The position numbers were made by a program, and so were the translations under genes. Of a stretch of DNA of 64,000 nucleotides, positions 22,751 through 32,109 are shown piece by piece (within the stretch, counting starts at the first letter, position 1; every line of letters starts with the position of its first letter). Location of the stretch: positions 3,844,001-3,908,000 of the forward strand of contig NZ_CP046973.1 of assembly GCF_009792235.1 (NCBI RefSeq), written 5' to 3'. The notes under the pieces were generated by a model, which was given only the letters and a program-made list of their open reading frames with translations, made no database searches and was not told where the DNA came from. The DNA comes from Microcystis aeruginosa FD4 (GTDB lineage: Bacteria; Cyanobacteriota; Cyanobacteriia; Cyanobacteriales; Microcystaceae).

Positions 22751-25678
22751 GTGAAAGAGTCCCTAAACCCTACTTCTTTGGATTTCAAAACCATTTTTCC
22801 CTTTAAACTCGACGACTTCCAGCAATCGGCGATCGCTGCTCTCGCTGCCGGTAAATCAGTGGTTGTCTGCGCTCCCACGGGTTCCGGCAAAACCTTAATC
22901 GGAGAATACGCTATCTATCGCGCCCTCGAAAGGGGCAAACGAGTTTTCTACACCACTCCCCTGAAAGCTCTTTCTAACCAAAAATTCCGGGATTTTCAAG
23001 AAAAATTCGGTCGCACCCCCACCGATGGCGATGAGGATTCCCCGCTGCTCTTTGCCGAAGTGGGATTAATTACCGGCGATGTGGTGATCAATCCTTCAGC
23101 ATTAATTGTAGTCATGACTACAGAAATTTTTCGCAATATGCTGTATAGAACCCCGATCGGTGAGGTAGGCACTTCCCTAGAAAACGTGGAAACCCTGGTT
23201 CTCGATGAATGTCACTATATCAGCGATCGAGGTCGCGGCACCGTTTGGGAAGAATCAATTATCTACTGTCCCCCTAGTATCCAATTAGTTGCCCTCTCCG
23301 CCACCATCGGCAACCCCGGGGAACTCACCGACTGGATTAACTGGGTGCGGCAACAGCCCCAACCCGGCGATAATAAGCAGACCTCCAGCTGCGAGCTAAT
23401 TAACTCCGATTTTCGCCCCGTCCCCCTGCGCTTTTATTTTGCCAATAAAGAGGGATTATTCCCGCTGCTCGACCCAAAACAGAGCAAAGTTAACCCGAAA
23501 CTACGCTCAAAAGTCGGCCACGGCAAACCCCGACGCTTAAAACGAGAAGATTGTCCCACCATCGCCTCGATTGTCACCACGCTGCGGGACAAGGATATGC
23601 TCCCAGCCATTTACGTCATTTTCAGCCGCAAAGGTTGCGATCAGGCGATTCGAGAGCTAAAAAACCTCAATCTCGTTAATCCAGAAGAAGCTAGAGCCAT
23701 TTACTATCGTTTACTCATTTTCTTTCTGGAAGATAATCCCAATCTGCAAGAACTCGCCCTTTCCTTCTTTGCCGTCGAAAATCCGCCCCTACACCAAAAA
23801 TTACTGGCTTTTTTCGCTAATAACCCCCAGTCCGACGATCAACTCCTCCGCCTCTTAACCGCCGCCCCCGAGACGAAAAATCAACTGTTTGAATTCCTAG
23901 CCAGTGCTTCCCAATTGGTGCGCGCCGACCAAGTGGAACCCCTCACCCGGGGCTGTGGTGTTCACCATGCCGGGATTTTACCCCTCTGGAAAGAATTAGT
24001 CGAACAACTCTTTGAAGCTGGTTTAATTAAAGTGGTTTTTGCCACCGCTACCCTCTCGGCCGGGATTAATATGCCCGCCCGCACCACCGTCATCTCGGCT
24101 CTCTCCAAACGCACCGATGATGGCCATAGTATGCTGACTCCCTCGGAATTTGTCCAGATTGCTGGCCGGGCCGGTCGCCGGGGAATGGATGCGGTGGGCC
24201 ATGTGGTGACAGTACAAACGCCCTTTGAAGGGGCAAAAGAAGCGGCTTTTCTGGCCACCGCCCAACCGGAACCCCTGCAAAGCTGTTTTGCGCCCAGTTA
24301 CGGCATGGTCTTAAATCTCCTGCAAAAACACAGTCTAGAGGAGGTAAAAGACCTCTTAGAGCGCAGTTTCGCCGAATATCTCGCTCGTTTGAAGTTAAGC
24401 CCCGAACGACAACAGATTACCGCCTTAACCACCGAATTAGCTAAGTTGGATATGGAATTAGCCGGTATCGAACGGGAGCAGGTCTTCAGTTACGAAAAGC
24501 TACGGGAAAGACTGCGGGAAGAAGAAAGACTGTATAAAATCCTCGCTAGTCAGTCAGAGGCACAGAAAAGACAGGAAATACATCTAAAATTGCCGAATAT
24601 TACCGTCGGAACCATCCTCCATCTCAAGGGCAAACATATTAAGGTTCCCGTCCCCGTCCCCGCTATCTTTGTCAATACCCTGCACGGTGCTGGTCAAGTG
24701 CGAACCCTTGTTTGTTTAGGCAGTGATAATCGCTGGTATTTAGCCGCCTATGCCGATATTAGCGAGATCGACCGAGGTTTTCTCTCTCCTGCGGAATTAG
24801 GCGAACTAATACCCCCTTCCCTGGAAGCAGTTTCCCTAGGGGGTTGGCGCAAGGGTGAGGAAAATACTCAGGCGATCGCCGATTTAATCCCCCAACAAGT
24901 GCAAGGCATCCCACCAGTGGCGGAACTGGCAACACAAGCACAAAGAGTAGAAATTGTCAATAGTCAAATTGCCGCTCATCCCCTGCAAAAACGCAAAAAT
25001 CCGGGGCGATTGATGAAATTATACTACGATCGAGAGATTGCTCGCGATAAGTTACACAAAGCCCAGATTAAATACCAAAAACAACAATCCCGCAAATCCT
25101 ACTACTGGGAAGAATTTCTGAATCTAATCGAGATTTTGCGAGAATTCCAAGCATTAGAGGGTTATTTGCCCACTCCCCTCGGAGAAGCGGCGGCCACTAT
25201 TCGCGGGGAAAATGAACTCTGGTTAGGATTAGCGATGATGTCCGGAGATTTGGACAGATTGACTCCTAGCCAACTAGCCGCCGCCATCAGCGCTATGATT
25301 ACGGAACCCCCTCGCCCCGATACTTGGTGCAATTACCCGCCTGTGCCAGAAGTTATCGATATTTTGCGACAAGGAGAGGGAAATTCCCCCGGTCTGCGAG
25401 AAGTTCGCCGTTTACTCTATCAAGCTCAATCTCGCTACGATATCACTATTCCCGTCTGGTTAGAAACCCAACTGATGGGGATTGCCTCCCGTTGGGCCCA
25501 GGGGACATCCTGGCCGGAATTGTGCGAAAATACTAGCCTCGATGAGGGAGATCTAGTGCGATTATTACGGCGCACCGTCGATGTTCTCTGGCAAATTCCC
25601 CAAATTCCCCGGGTTTCCCAAGTCCTTAAAGATAATGCCCGTCTCGCCGTCACAGCCATGAAGCGCTTTCCTCTGTAA
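22751..25678 (+). CDS. Ski2/Mtr4-like DEAD/DEAH-box RNA helicase
   Basis: 975 residues from a GTG codon at 22751 that encodes the initiating residue before KESLNPTSLD. Helicase motifs in order: FQQSAIAAL (Q), CAPTGSGKTLIGEYA (I), TTPLKALSNQKF (Ia), LVLDECHYISDRGRG (II), LSATIGN (III), then FSRKGCDQAI and VFATATLSAGINMPARTTV (V), and QIAGRAGRRGMD (VI). A cyanobacterial insertion of about 90 residues lies between motifs IV and V. The C-terminal part has the beta-barrel/arch region and the helical DSHCT-like domain. Relatives unwind RNA in decay and rRNA maturation; plant plastids have the homologue ISE2. It is divergent from the REC-GGDEF gene. Confidence 0.9.
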   Translation: MKESLNPTSLDFKTIFPFKLDDFQQSAIAALAAGKSVVVCAPTGSGKTLIGEYAIYRALERGKRVFYTTPLKALSNQKFRDFQEKFGRTPTDGDEDSPLLFAEVGLITGDVVINPSALIVVMTTEIFRNMLYRTPIGEVGTSLENVETLVLDECHYISDRGRGTVWEESIIYCPPSIQLVALSATIGNPGELTDWINWVRQQPQPGDNKQTSSCELINSDFRPVPLRFYFANKEGLFPLLDPKQSKVNPKLRSKVGHGKPRRLKREDCPTIASIVTTLRDKDMLPAIYVIFSRKGCDQAIRELKNLNLVNPEEARAIYYRLLIFFLEDNPNLQELALSFFAVENPPLHQKLLAFFANNPQSDDQLLRLLTAAPETKNQLFEFLASASQLVRADQVEPLTRGCGVHHAGILPLWKELVEQLFEAGLIKVVFATATLSAGINMPARTTVISALSKRTDDGHSMLTPSEFVQIAGRAGRRGMDAVGHVVTVQTPFEGAKEAAFLATAQPEPLQSCFAPSYGMVLNLLQKHSLEEVKDLLERSFAEYLARLKLSPERQQITALTTELAKLDMELAGIEREQVFSYEKLRERLREEERLYKILASQSEAQKRQEIHLKLPNITVGTILHLKGKHIKVPVPVPAIFVNTLHGAGQVRTLVCLGSDNRWYLAAYADISEIDRGFLSPAELGELIPPSLEAVSLGGWRKGEENTQAIADLIPQQVQGIPPVAELATQAQRVEIVNSQIAAHPLQKRKNPGRLMKLYYDREIARDKLHKAQIKYQKQQSRKSYYWEEFLNLIEILREFQALEGYLPTPLGEAAATIRGENELWLGLAMMSGDLDRLTPSQLAAAISAMITEPPRPDTWCNYPPVPEVIDILRQGEGNSPGLREVRRLLYQAQSRYDITIPVWLETQLMGIASRWAQGTSWPELCENTSLDEGDLVRLLRRTVDVLWQIPQIPRVSQVLKDNARLAVTAMKRFPL

Positions 25679-25691
25679 ATTGATCACTCTT

Positions 25692-26645
25692 TTAAACAAT
25701 GGGAGATGGTAAGGAAAGTAACTGTCGGTGTATTTGCTCGATTAGGGCGAGGATTTGCTGATAATTCTGGTGCAATCCCTGTTGATAGAGGTGATTTGCT
25801 CCTTGATTTAAATCCGCTAAAGCCGATTGGTAATAACCCAATTGATGCCGCAGTAATCCCCTTCTAATATAAGCATCGGCATAAAAAGGATCGATGGCAA
25901 TCGCTCGATTTAAATGGGCGATCGAGCGGTCGTATTCACCTAATTGGTGAGCGGTACAAGCTAGATTATAGTAGGCTGAGGCATTATTTTTATTTAACCG
26001 GAGAGCTTGATTAAAATCCGCTTTGGCTGAGGTAAAATTGTCGAGGGCTAAATGAGATAAACCTCGATCATTATAAATAGTGGCTAAAGTATCGGGTTGC
26101 CAGTTAGTAATTTGACGCAAGGATTGATTAAAATCAGCTAGGGCAAGGGGATAATTTTTCCTAGCCGCCTGAACTAAACCACGATTATAGTAGGCTTGAT
26201 AATAGGTGGGTTTTAACCGGATAGTCTGGTTATAATCGGTCAGCGCCTGTGGATAATCTCCCAAACGATAAAAAGCTAAACCCCGATGGAAATAGGCTAG
26301 ATAATTATCAGATTGCTCTTGTAAAGAGCGGGTGCAATCCTGCCAAGCGCGGAGATAATCCTGTAAATAAATCTCAGTTAAACAGCGATTACTGTAGGCT
26401 AGGGCCAAGTTATTTTCCCGTTCGATCGACTGATTGAAATCCTGCAAAGCTTGCTGATAATTACCCGCCTCTAGTTGTTCAATTCCCGATCGCATCCAGT
26501 AGGATAAATGTACTGATTTAGCTGCTTTTCCCTGCCGAGGCCATCCCCCCAGCACCAGCGAACAGAGCAGTGCAACAATAACCAATCGACCGAGGTAAGG
26601 AAGAAAATTTTTCAAAACCGTTGACATAGGAGTATCTTTGTGCAT
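25692..26645 (-). CDS. Exported TPR-repeat protein
   Basis: 317 residues. The ATG at 26645 has GGGAG four bases upstream and is preferred to an internal ATG at 26627. A hydrophobic segment (LVIVALLCSLVLGGWPRQGKAA) is a signal peptide or anchor. About seven tetratricopeptide repeats follow, including YQQALQDFNQSIERENNLAL, YPQALTDYNQTIRLKPTYYQ, YPLALADFNQS, FTSAKADFNQALRLNKNNA and YDRSIAHLNRAIAIDPFYAD. TPR arrays bind protein partners, and this one should act in the periplasm or thylakoid lumen. It is convergent to the helicase gene with a 13-base gap. No specific partner can be inferred. Confidence 0.85.
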   Translation of the reverse strand: MHKDTPMSTVLKNFLPYLGRLVIVALLCSLVLGGWPRQGKAAKSVHLSYWMRSGIEQLEAGNYQQALQDFNQSIERENNLALAYSNRCLTEIYLQDYLRAWQDCTRSLQEQSDNYLAYFHRGLAFYRLGDYPQALTDYNQTIRLKPTYYQAYYNRGLVQAARKNYPLALADFNQSLRQITNWQPDTLATIYNDRGLSHLALDNFTSAKADFNQALRLNKNNASAYYNLACTAHQLGEYDRSIAHLNRAIAIDPFYADAYIRRGLLRHQLGYYQSALADLNQGANHLYQQGLHQNYQQILALIEQIHRQLLSLPSPIV

Positions 26646-26697
26646 ATACTCCCAATTCTGAGGAAACTTTCTCGATCGATCAACAGACAGCCTGTCA

Positions 26698-26790
26698 AAT
26701 ACAGTTATCAGCTATCAGTTATCAGTTATCAGATGTGAGTTTTCAGTTCACTGATTACTGTTTACTGTTCACTGAAAATACACCCCACTT
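26698..26790. repeat. TTATCAG heptamer array with conserved core
   Basis: Four to five TTATCAG/CTATCAG units are followed by the core ATGTGAGTTTTCAGTTCACTG-like sequence and TTTACTG units. The same core occurs at 20636-20662 and 57147-57167. Confidence 0.8.
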
Positions 26791-26907
26791 CCCACAGTCT
26801 AGGACTGGTCTATGTCTCTAGAGGTCGGGGCTGCGATAAGCTGATAAAGGAAAGATTGTCACCGAGCAATTATGCCCGATAACCGATAAATGATACAGGA
26901 GTTATCT

Positions 26908-27417
26908 ATGGAAACTATTTTTATCCCCCACCTCCTCAAATCTCCTGATCGACAAAGAGTGATCATCATCGATAATTTTATCCCCGGTCTAGAAACCTTG
27001 ACACCAGTGCGGGGGACTTTGCTGGTTAGACATGGGGGGAATTTTTTGGAAGTATCGGTGAAAGCAGAAACCATCGTCACCTTAACCTGCGATCGCTGTT
27101 TACAACAATATAATCATCGTCTGCAATTAAACACTTCCGAATTAATCTGGCTAGACAAAAATAAAGACTACGATAACTCCTATCCTCTAGAGCGAGAAAT
27201 AGCCTACGAAGACCTCTCGGAAACCCTCGATCCTAACGGGGATTTTGACCCGCAAATGTGGTTATACGAGCAGTTATGTCTAACTTTGCCCCCCCGTCAA
27301 CTCTGCAGCGCCAATTGTCAACCACCTGATTTTCTTCTTCCGGAAAAGACTGCTATCGATGGTCGTTGGGCCTCCCTAGAATCCCTGAAAAGTCAGTTAT
27401 CTCAATCGCAAAATTGA
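26908..27417 (+). CDS. YceD family (DUF177) protein, 23S rRNA accumulation
   Basis: 169 residues from the ATG at 26908, which has CAGGAG 6 bases upstream; the ATG six codons earlier has no ribosome site. The conserved core is VSVKAETIVTLTCDRCLQQY, with CDRC, followed by the ELIWLDK and DLSETLDPNGDFDPQMWLYE blocks and a C-terminal Cys pair (LCSANCQPP) that may bind metal. In bacteria yceD usually lies next to rpmF, and plant and bacterial DUF177 proteins are linked to 23S rRNA processing or accumulation. Here it stands alone, followed by its own terminator. Confidence 0.85.
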   Translation: METIFIPHLLKSPDRQRVIIIDNFIPGLETLTPVRGTLLVRHGGNFLEVSVKAETIVTLTCDRCLQQYNHRLQLNTSELIWLDKNKDYDNSYPLEREIAYEDLSETLDPNGDFDPQMWLYEQLCLTLPPRQLCSANCQPPDFLLPEKTAIDGRWASLESLKSQLSQSQN

Positions 27418-27437
27418 GCTTTGATGCTGATTTTTTT

Positions 27438-27480
27438 CGGGTTTCGATCCAGGAGAAAAGCGATCAAAACCCGATTTTTT
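27438..27480 (+). terminator. Rho-independent terminator after the yceD-like gene
   Basis: Arms CGGGTTTCGATC (27438-27449) and GATCAAAACCCG (27462-27473) pair with one mismatch, and six T follow. It lies between convergent genes. Confidence 0.8.
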
Positions 27481-28441
27481 ACCGGCCCCAAATCTTTTTC
27501 AGGACAGTTTCGGGGGTAATATCGGCGACTTTTCCCGTATTAGCTTCAATATATCGATGCAGCTCTCCCCCACTCGGTAAAACTCTCTTAGACAACGAAG
27601 GAATCAGCAGAGAGAGGGTATAGGTTCCCACGGCCACGGCTAACTGTAAAGGGACACTTTCGGTAGCTAACAATAAATTGGCACCGGCGATCATGGCCGC
27701 CATTTTACCGATATCGGCCGTTCTGGACACTTTTAAGTTATTATCCATGGCTTTGAGTGCTAAAACCCAAGCTTCATCCATATCGCCTTCGATCGCTATA
27801 ATTGGCAAATCTGGTTGTTGATGGCGAATGCCTTGGATAATTTCCAGCCAACTCTCTAGGGGATAAACCGTTTCCAGTCCTTGGTTGATGCTCAGATCGC
27901 TACCGCCGGCGTAGAGGAGAATATAGCCGCTATCCTTGATATTGAGGCGTTGCTGCTCCATTTGGGCCCAATCGATATCATCCCGATTCAATGTTATTTT
28001 TAAAGGTGGACAGGGTGCGGCAATCTTTAACCCTTTGACCAGTGCGTGATAATTATCCGCTAGATAGCCTTCCGTTGGCCGGGGTACTTGTTCCGATAAG
28101 AACCAGCTGCCATTATTTTCATAGCCTATACGGTTAAGAACACCATTTAACCAGAGTAAAAGGTTGATAGCAGGACGATTAGTGAGACTAATGGCGATTT
28201 CGTACTCCCGGTCCCGAATTACTCCCAAAATATTTAAATAATCCGCTAATCCGTACTGATCTCGATAGTCAAATAAAAGCACTTCCCTAACCTGCGGACA
28301 GAGACGATAGGCAGCCTTTGCCCTAGGTTCGACCAAAACATCAATGCTGCTTTGGGGGTAAGTTTGCTGGAGGGTTTCTAGAGTGGGAAAAAAGAGCAGT
28401 TGATCGCTAATTCCTCCCGGTACAAGGGTTAATATTCGCAT
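27479..28441 (-). CDS. Glycosyltransferase family 9 (heptosyltransferase-like)
   Basis: 320 residues. It has the GT-B fold of ADP-heptose:LPS heptosyltransferases: N-terminal MRILTLVPGGISDQLLFFPT, IDVLVEPRAKAAYRLCP, a nucleotide-sugar region YILLYAGGSDLSINQGLETV, and a late acceptor/donor block ANLLLATESVPLQLAVAVGT (family consensus is DSGxxHLAxAxGxP). The usual Asp-Ser-Gly appears here as Thr-Glu-Ser. It probably adds a sugar to lipopolysaccharide or another envelope glycan at the cytosolic face. It is convergent to the yceD-like gene. Confidence 0.85.
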   Translation of the reverse strand: MRILTLVPGGISDQLLFFPTLETLQQTYPQSSIDVLVEPRAKAAYRLCPQVREVLLFDYRDQYGLADYLNILGVIRDREYEIAISLTNRPAINLLLWLNGVLNRIGYENNGSWFLSEQVPRPTEGYLADNYHALVKGLKIAAPCPPLKITLNRDDIDWAQMEQQRLNIKDSGYILLYAGGSDLSINQGLETVYPLESWLEIIQGIRHQQPDLPIIAIEGDMDEAWVLALKAMDNNLKVSRTADIGKMAAMIAGANLLLATESVPLQLAVAVGTYTLSLLIPSLSKRVLPSGGELHRYIEANTGKVADITPETVLKKIWGR

Positions 28442-28827
28442 TTTATCTAGATATACTTGAATCGATCAGCTTAATTTTAGCAGTGTCCCTCGTTATTCAC
28501 TAGACTTCCCCTATTTTAGTCCTCAACTCAACGAACAGGCTCACTTGCTGGGTATCACAGCAGGTAACACCTGAATACAGTCCGCACAAATTGCAATGAA
28601 GTCAAAGATCACAGTTGGGTTTCCGTTGTCAACCCAACCCACCAGAGCGGCGTACTGCTACGCAGTGCCTTCGGCATCGCACTTTAACCCACAACTTCAA
28701 TGAATGTGCATGGTGCGTTCCCAAAAATCCATCGGTGGAGCAGTAGGACTGACCTTAGGGAACGCACCCTACGGCGATGGCGTACTTTTGCTGCTCACCA
28801 TCAGTGAGAGAAAGTCACAAATAGGAG
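28442..28827. other. Intergenic region with inverted repeats and upstream leader of the split XRE gene
   Basis: Contains CGTACTGCTACGCAGTGCC-type hairpin sequence (about 28653-28675), a distant 11-bp inverted pair GGTGCGTTCCC / GGGAACGCACC (about 28711-28769), and from about 28789 a 45-base leader (TGCTGCTCACCAT ... CACAAATAGGAGATGC) that is repeated at 53478-53523. The leader includes the ribosome site of the interrupted gene at 28828. Confidence 0.6.
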
Positions 28828-28872
28828 ATGCCGCCTCACGATCATTTGCTTGATATAGCGGCTTTTTTGATT

Positions 28873-29796
28873 AGACCTCCTGCAAAAGTCTTATTCAGCT
28901 ACTTGATTATAGCCTAAAGCAAGTTCGTAGTTGTAAATGCCAGCGATTAAATTAAATCTCAGACCAAAACGTCGTCTCCGATTCCTGTATCTTGATGATA
29001 AAATTCTAAATCTCTTCAGACTTCTGTGAATAGGTTCGATAACAATTCTTTCTCTTGATAACTGGCGATTAAATTCTTTTTCTTCTAAGCTTAATTCTTG
29101 ATCTTTCTTTTTTTTGTTAGGAATTCTACTATTTTTGTGCAGCTTTTGAATTCCTTGATCGCCCTTATCTGCTAAACATTCAATATTTTTATCGCTCCCA
29201 ATTTGACTATTTTTCCAAAGATTAAAGTCATGTATTCTTCCCTTCCCATGAGCGGTACAGACTATCATTCCTGTTTTTTGTGCCGCAAGAACTTGCGATT
29301 TTATTGTATGATAGCCTTGTTTCCCGCTATAGTAATCTTTCTGCTTTTTTTGAGGTCTTTCTATCTCAGGCTCTGCTACATCTACTACCACTAGCTCTCG
29401 GTCACTATTCGCCTGGTGAACTGTCTTTTTCCCCGGCAGATTAAACAATCCAGATTTTATCAGAATATTTTCTACCTTTCTAGTGATTCGTAGGGCTGTT
29501 GTCTCATTAATCTCCCAATTAATTCCGAGATGGAAATAAGTACTATATTCCCGTAAATACTCTAAGGTCATCAAGATTTGGTCTTCTAGACTTAATTTAC
29601 TTGGTCTTCCCGATTTTTTTTGCAGAACTTTTTCGGCAGCCAAAACCTTCACCATATCCTTAAATGTTTCAGGATATACTCCACAAAAGCGTTTAAACTC
29701 TTCTGGATTCAAATTTTTTACTTTTTCGTAAGTCATGGTTTTTCTGAGTGTTTTACTTTATTGTACATAATCAGTTCCTATTTTTGCAGGAGGTCT
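28873..29796 (-). mobile_element. IS5-family insertion sequence, copy 2
   Basis: 924 bp, the same 15-bp perfect terminal repeats as copy 1, flanked by ATT on both sides (28870-28872 and 29797-29799). The 3-bp duplication is confirmed here because deleting the element and one ATT restores the reading frame of the target gene. Confidence 0.93.
28891..29736 (-). CDS. IS5-family transposase, copy 2
   Basis: 281 residues, intact, DDE_Tnp_4 type, differing from copy 1 at only a few positions (for example LGINWEIN for LAINWEIN, SDRELVVVDVAEPE for SDLEVVVVDVAEPE, IGSDKNIEC for IGIDKSIEC). The catalytic residues are the same. Two nearly identical complete copies in 64 kb show that this IS has been active recently. 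Confidence 0.93.
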   Translation of the reverse strand: MTYEKVKNLNPEEFKRFCGVYPETFKDMVKVLAAEKVLQKKSGRPSKLSLEDQILMTLEYLREYSTYFHLGINWEINETTALRITRKVENILIKSGLFNLPGKKTVHQANSDRELVVVDVAEPEIERPQKKQKDYYSGKQGYHTIKSQVLAAQKTGMIVCTAHGKGRIHDFNLWKNSQIGSDKNIECLADKGDQGIQKLHKNSRIPNKKKKDQELSLEEKEFNRQLSRERIVIEPIHRSLKRFRILSSRYRNRRRRFGLRFNLIAGIYNYELALGYNQVAE

Positions 29797-30085
29797 ATTG
29801 TGATTGAACTGGCAGCAAAACAAAAGTTTGCAGCGATTAAATTAAAACATGATCAGATTTTTGGTCAAGTGATCGCATCTTTACGCAAACAGCATCAACT
29901 GCGACAATCAGATATTATAGGAGTATCCGAGCGTCAAGTGAGACGCATTGAACAGGGAGAAGGAACAAAGGTAGAAACCCTTAATTTATTTGCCCAAGCT
30001 CAGAAAATGGAACTTAATGATTATCTTGATGCTGTTGCTGGGTTAATCGATAATACTTCAGTAGATTTGCTCCAATCTTAAGCTT

Positions 30086-32095
30086 TTAAGCCTTGATTAA
30101 TTCGAGTAATTGTGCTTCGGTTAGCTGAGTAATGCCCAATTCTAGGGCTTTTTCTAACTTAGAACCCGCCGCTTCTCCAGTAACTAAATAATCAGTTTTT
30201 TTACTCACAGAACCCGTCACTTTCCCCCCAGCTTTTTCGATTAATTCTTTCGCTTCCTCCCGTTTGAGAGTTGGTAAAGTGCCAGTAATCACAAAGGTTT
30301 TCCCTGCTAAGGTGGCTTTAGTGGTGGTGGTTTTTGCTGCTGTGGCAAATTGTAAACCGGCCGCTTGTAATTTAGCGACTAAATCCCGATTAGCCTCGAT
30401 TCTAAACCAATCATAGACCGATTGGGCGATTTCTTCACCAATACCATAGACAGAAGCTAAATCAGTCACGCTGGCGTTAGCTAACTCCTCCACAGTCCGA
30501 AAACTTTCGGCGAGAATTTTGGCGTTAACGCTGCCCACATAGCGAATCCCTAGCCCATAAAGTACCCTCGACCAGCTTTGATTTTTGCTCTGAGCCATAG
30601 CTGTAATCAAATTTAAGGCGGATTTCTCGCCCATTCGGTCTAATTTGGCAATTTCCGTTTTTTCGAGGCTGTAGAGGTCAGAAATGGCGGTAACTAATCC
30701 CTGTTCAATCAGCAAAATCACCACTTTTTCCCCTAATCCCCGGATATCGAGAGCATCGCGACTGGCCCAATGTACTACACTTCCCCGCAAAATCGCTGGA
30801 CAGGAACTATTGACACAGCGCGTCACCACTTCCCCCACCGGACGAACTAGGGGAGATTGACATTCAGGGCAATTAGTGGGCATCTGGAAGGGTAAAGTGT
30901 GGGGAGGCCGCAATTCTGGCAGGATTCTCACCACTTCCGGAATAATTTCCCCCGCTTTGCGGATAATTGCCGTGTCACCGATGCGGATATCTAATTCGGC
31001 CACTCGATCGCTATTATGTAAAGTAGCCCTTTGTACGGTGGTTCCTGCTACCTGTACCGGTTCCATCACCGCCATGGGTGTGACTGCGCCGGTGCGTCCC
31101 ACATTGACGATAATATCTTTAACTATCGTGGGGACTTCTTCGGCGGGATATTTTAAAGCGATAGCCCACCGGGGGAATTTTTGAGTGAATCCTAACCGAT
31201 TTTGTCGCTGTAAATCGTTGATTTTGACTACGACACCATCGGTCATGTAGGCTAATTGATGACGTTTTTCTTGCCAATCTTGATAGTATTGTGCCACTTC
31301 TTGCAGGGATGGACAGAGTTGACGGTGGGGATTAACCAGAAATCCCATGGTTTCTAATCTGTCTAAAGATTGCCATTGAGTACTGATATGTTTATCGTCT
31401 AAATGCAGGGTATAGGCAAAAAATTGTAAGCGTCTTTTATCAACTATTTTCGGATCTAATTGTCGTAGGGTTCCCGCTGCCGCATTGCGGGGATTAGCAA
31501 AGAGAGATTCACCCTTTTCTTCTCTTTCTTGATTGATTTTATCAAAGGTATCGAGGGGTAAAAAAGCTTCACCGCGCACTTCCACAATTGCCGGGGGATT
31601 ATCTATATTTAAGCGTAAAGGAATAGAGCGAATTGTCCGCACATTGGGGGTAATATCTTCTCCAGTGACTCCATCCCCTCTAGTAACACCTCTGACGAAA
31701 AAACCGTTTTCGTAGGTTAAAGCTAATGCAGAACCATCGATTTTTAGTTCACACACATATTCCGTGTCTTGGGTTTCATTTACATATCTTTGCCAACGGC
31801 TGCCCCATTTATTTAATTCTTCGAGGTTAAAGGCATTTTCGAGACTATACAGGGGAATATGATGACGGACAGAAACAAATTGACTAGAGATTTTATCCCC
31901 GACTCTTTGGGTGGGACTATCGGGGGTGATTAATTGGGGATAACGCTTTTCTAGGTCTTCTAATTCCCGATAAAGTTGATCATAAACGCTATCGGGTATA
32001 AAAGGATCATCAAGAACATAATAAGCATAACTGGCTCTTTGTAGTTCTGTTTTTAGTTGTTGGCAACGTTGTTGGATTTCTAAGGGGATAGTCAT
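30086..32095 (-). CDS. ligA: NAD-dependent DNA ligase
   Basis: 669 residues, full length. It seals nicks in replication and repair with NAD+. Domains in order: Ia (YYVLDDPFIPDSVYDQLYREL), adenylation with the active lysine in CELKIDGSALALTYENG and RGVTRGDGVTGEDIT, OB fold, a four-cysteine zinc finger (CPECQSPL ... CVNSSC), helix-hairpin-helix repeats (GLGEKVV, YGIGEEIAQSVYDW) and a C-terminal BRCT domain (LAGKTFVITGTLPTLKREEA). It is convergent, with a 4-base gap, to the split XRE gene. Confidence 0.97.
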   Translation of the reverse strand: MTIPLEIQQRCQQLKTELQRASYAYYVLDDPFIPDSVYDQLYRELEDLEKRYPQLITPDSPTQRVGDKISSQFVSVRHHIPLYSLENAFNLEELNKWGSRWQRYVNETQDTEYVCELKIDGSALALTYENGFFVRGVTRGDGVTGEDITPNVRTIRSIPLRLNIDNPPAIVEVRGEAFLPLDTFDKINQEREEKGESLFANPRNAAAGTLRQLDPKIVDKRRLQFFAYTLHLDDKHISTQWQSLDRLETMGFLVNPHRQLCPSLQEVAQYYQDWQEKRHQLAYMTDGVVVKINDLQRQNRLGFTQKFPRWAIALKYPAEEVPTIVKDIIVNVGRTGAVTPMAVMEPVQVAGTTVQRATLHNSDRVAELDIRIGDTAIIRKAGEIIPEVVRILPELRPPHTLPFQMPTNCPECQSPLVRPVGEVVTRCVNSSCPAILRGSVVHWASRDALDIRGLGEKVVILLIEQGLVTAISDLYSLEKTEIAKLDRMGEKSALNLITAMAQSKNQSWSRVLYGLGIRYVGSVNAKILAESFRTVEELANASVTDLASVYGIGEEIAQSVYDWFRIEANRDLVAKLQAAGLQFATAAKTTTTKATLAGKTFVITGTLPTLKREEAKELIEKAGGKVTGSVSKKTDYLVTGEAAGSKLEKALELGITQLTEAQLLELIKA

Positions 32096-32109
32096 AATCG
32101 TTAATAATG

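Larger units (their letters stand above)
28828..30081 (+). pseudogene. XRE-type helix-turn-helix gene split by an IS5 element
   Basis: Joining 28828-28872 to 29800-30081 (removing the IS and one ATT) restores one frame of 108 residues: MPPHDHLLDIAAFLIVIELA, then KQKFAAIKLKHDQIFGQ and a helix-turn-helix KQHQLRQSDIIGVSERQVRR, then EQGEGTKVETLNLFAQAQ and a C-terminal NTSVDLLQS. An AGGAG lies just before the ATG. Apart from the first nine residues it is nearly identical to the intact gene at 61930-62244, which serves as a check on the reconstruction. It was presumably a DNA-binding regulator. The 3' piece could still be translated from the GTG at 29800 as a shorter helix-turn-helix protein. Confidence 0.85.
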
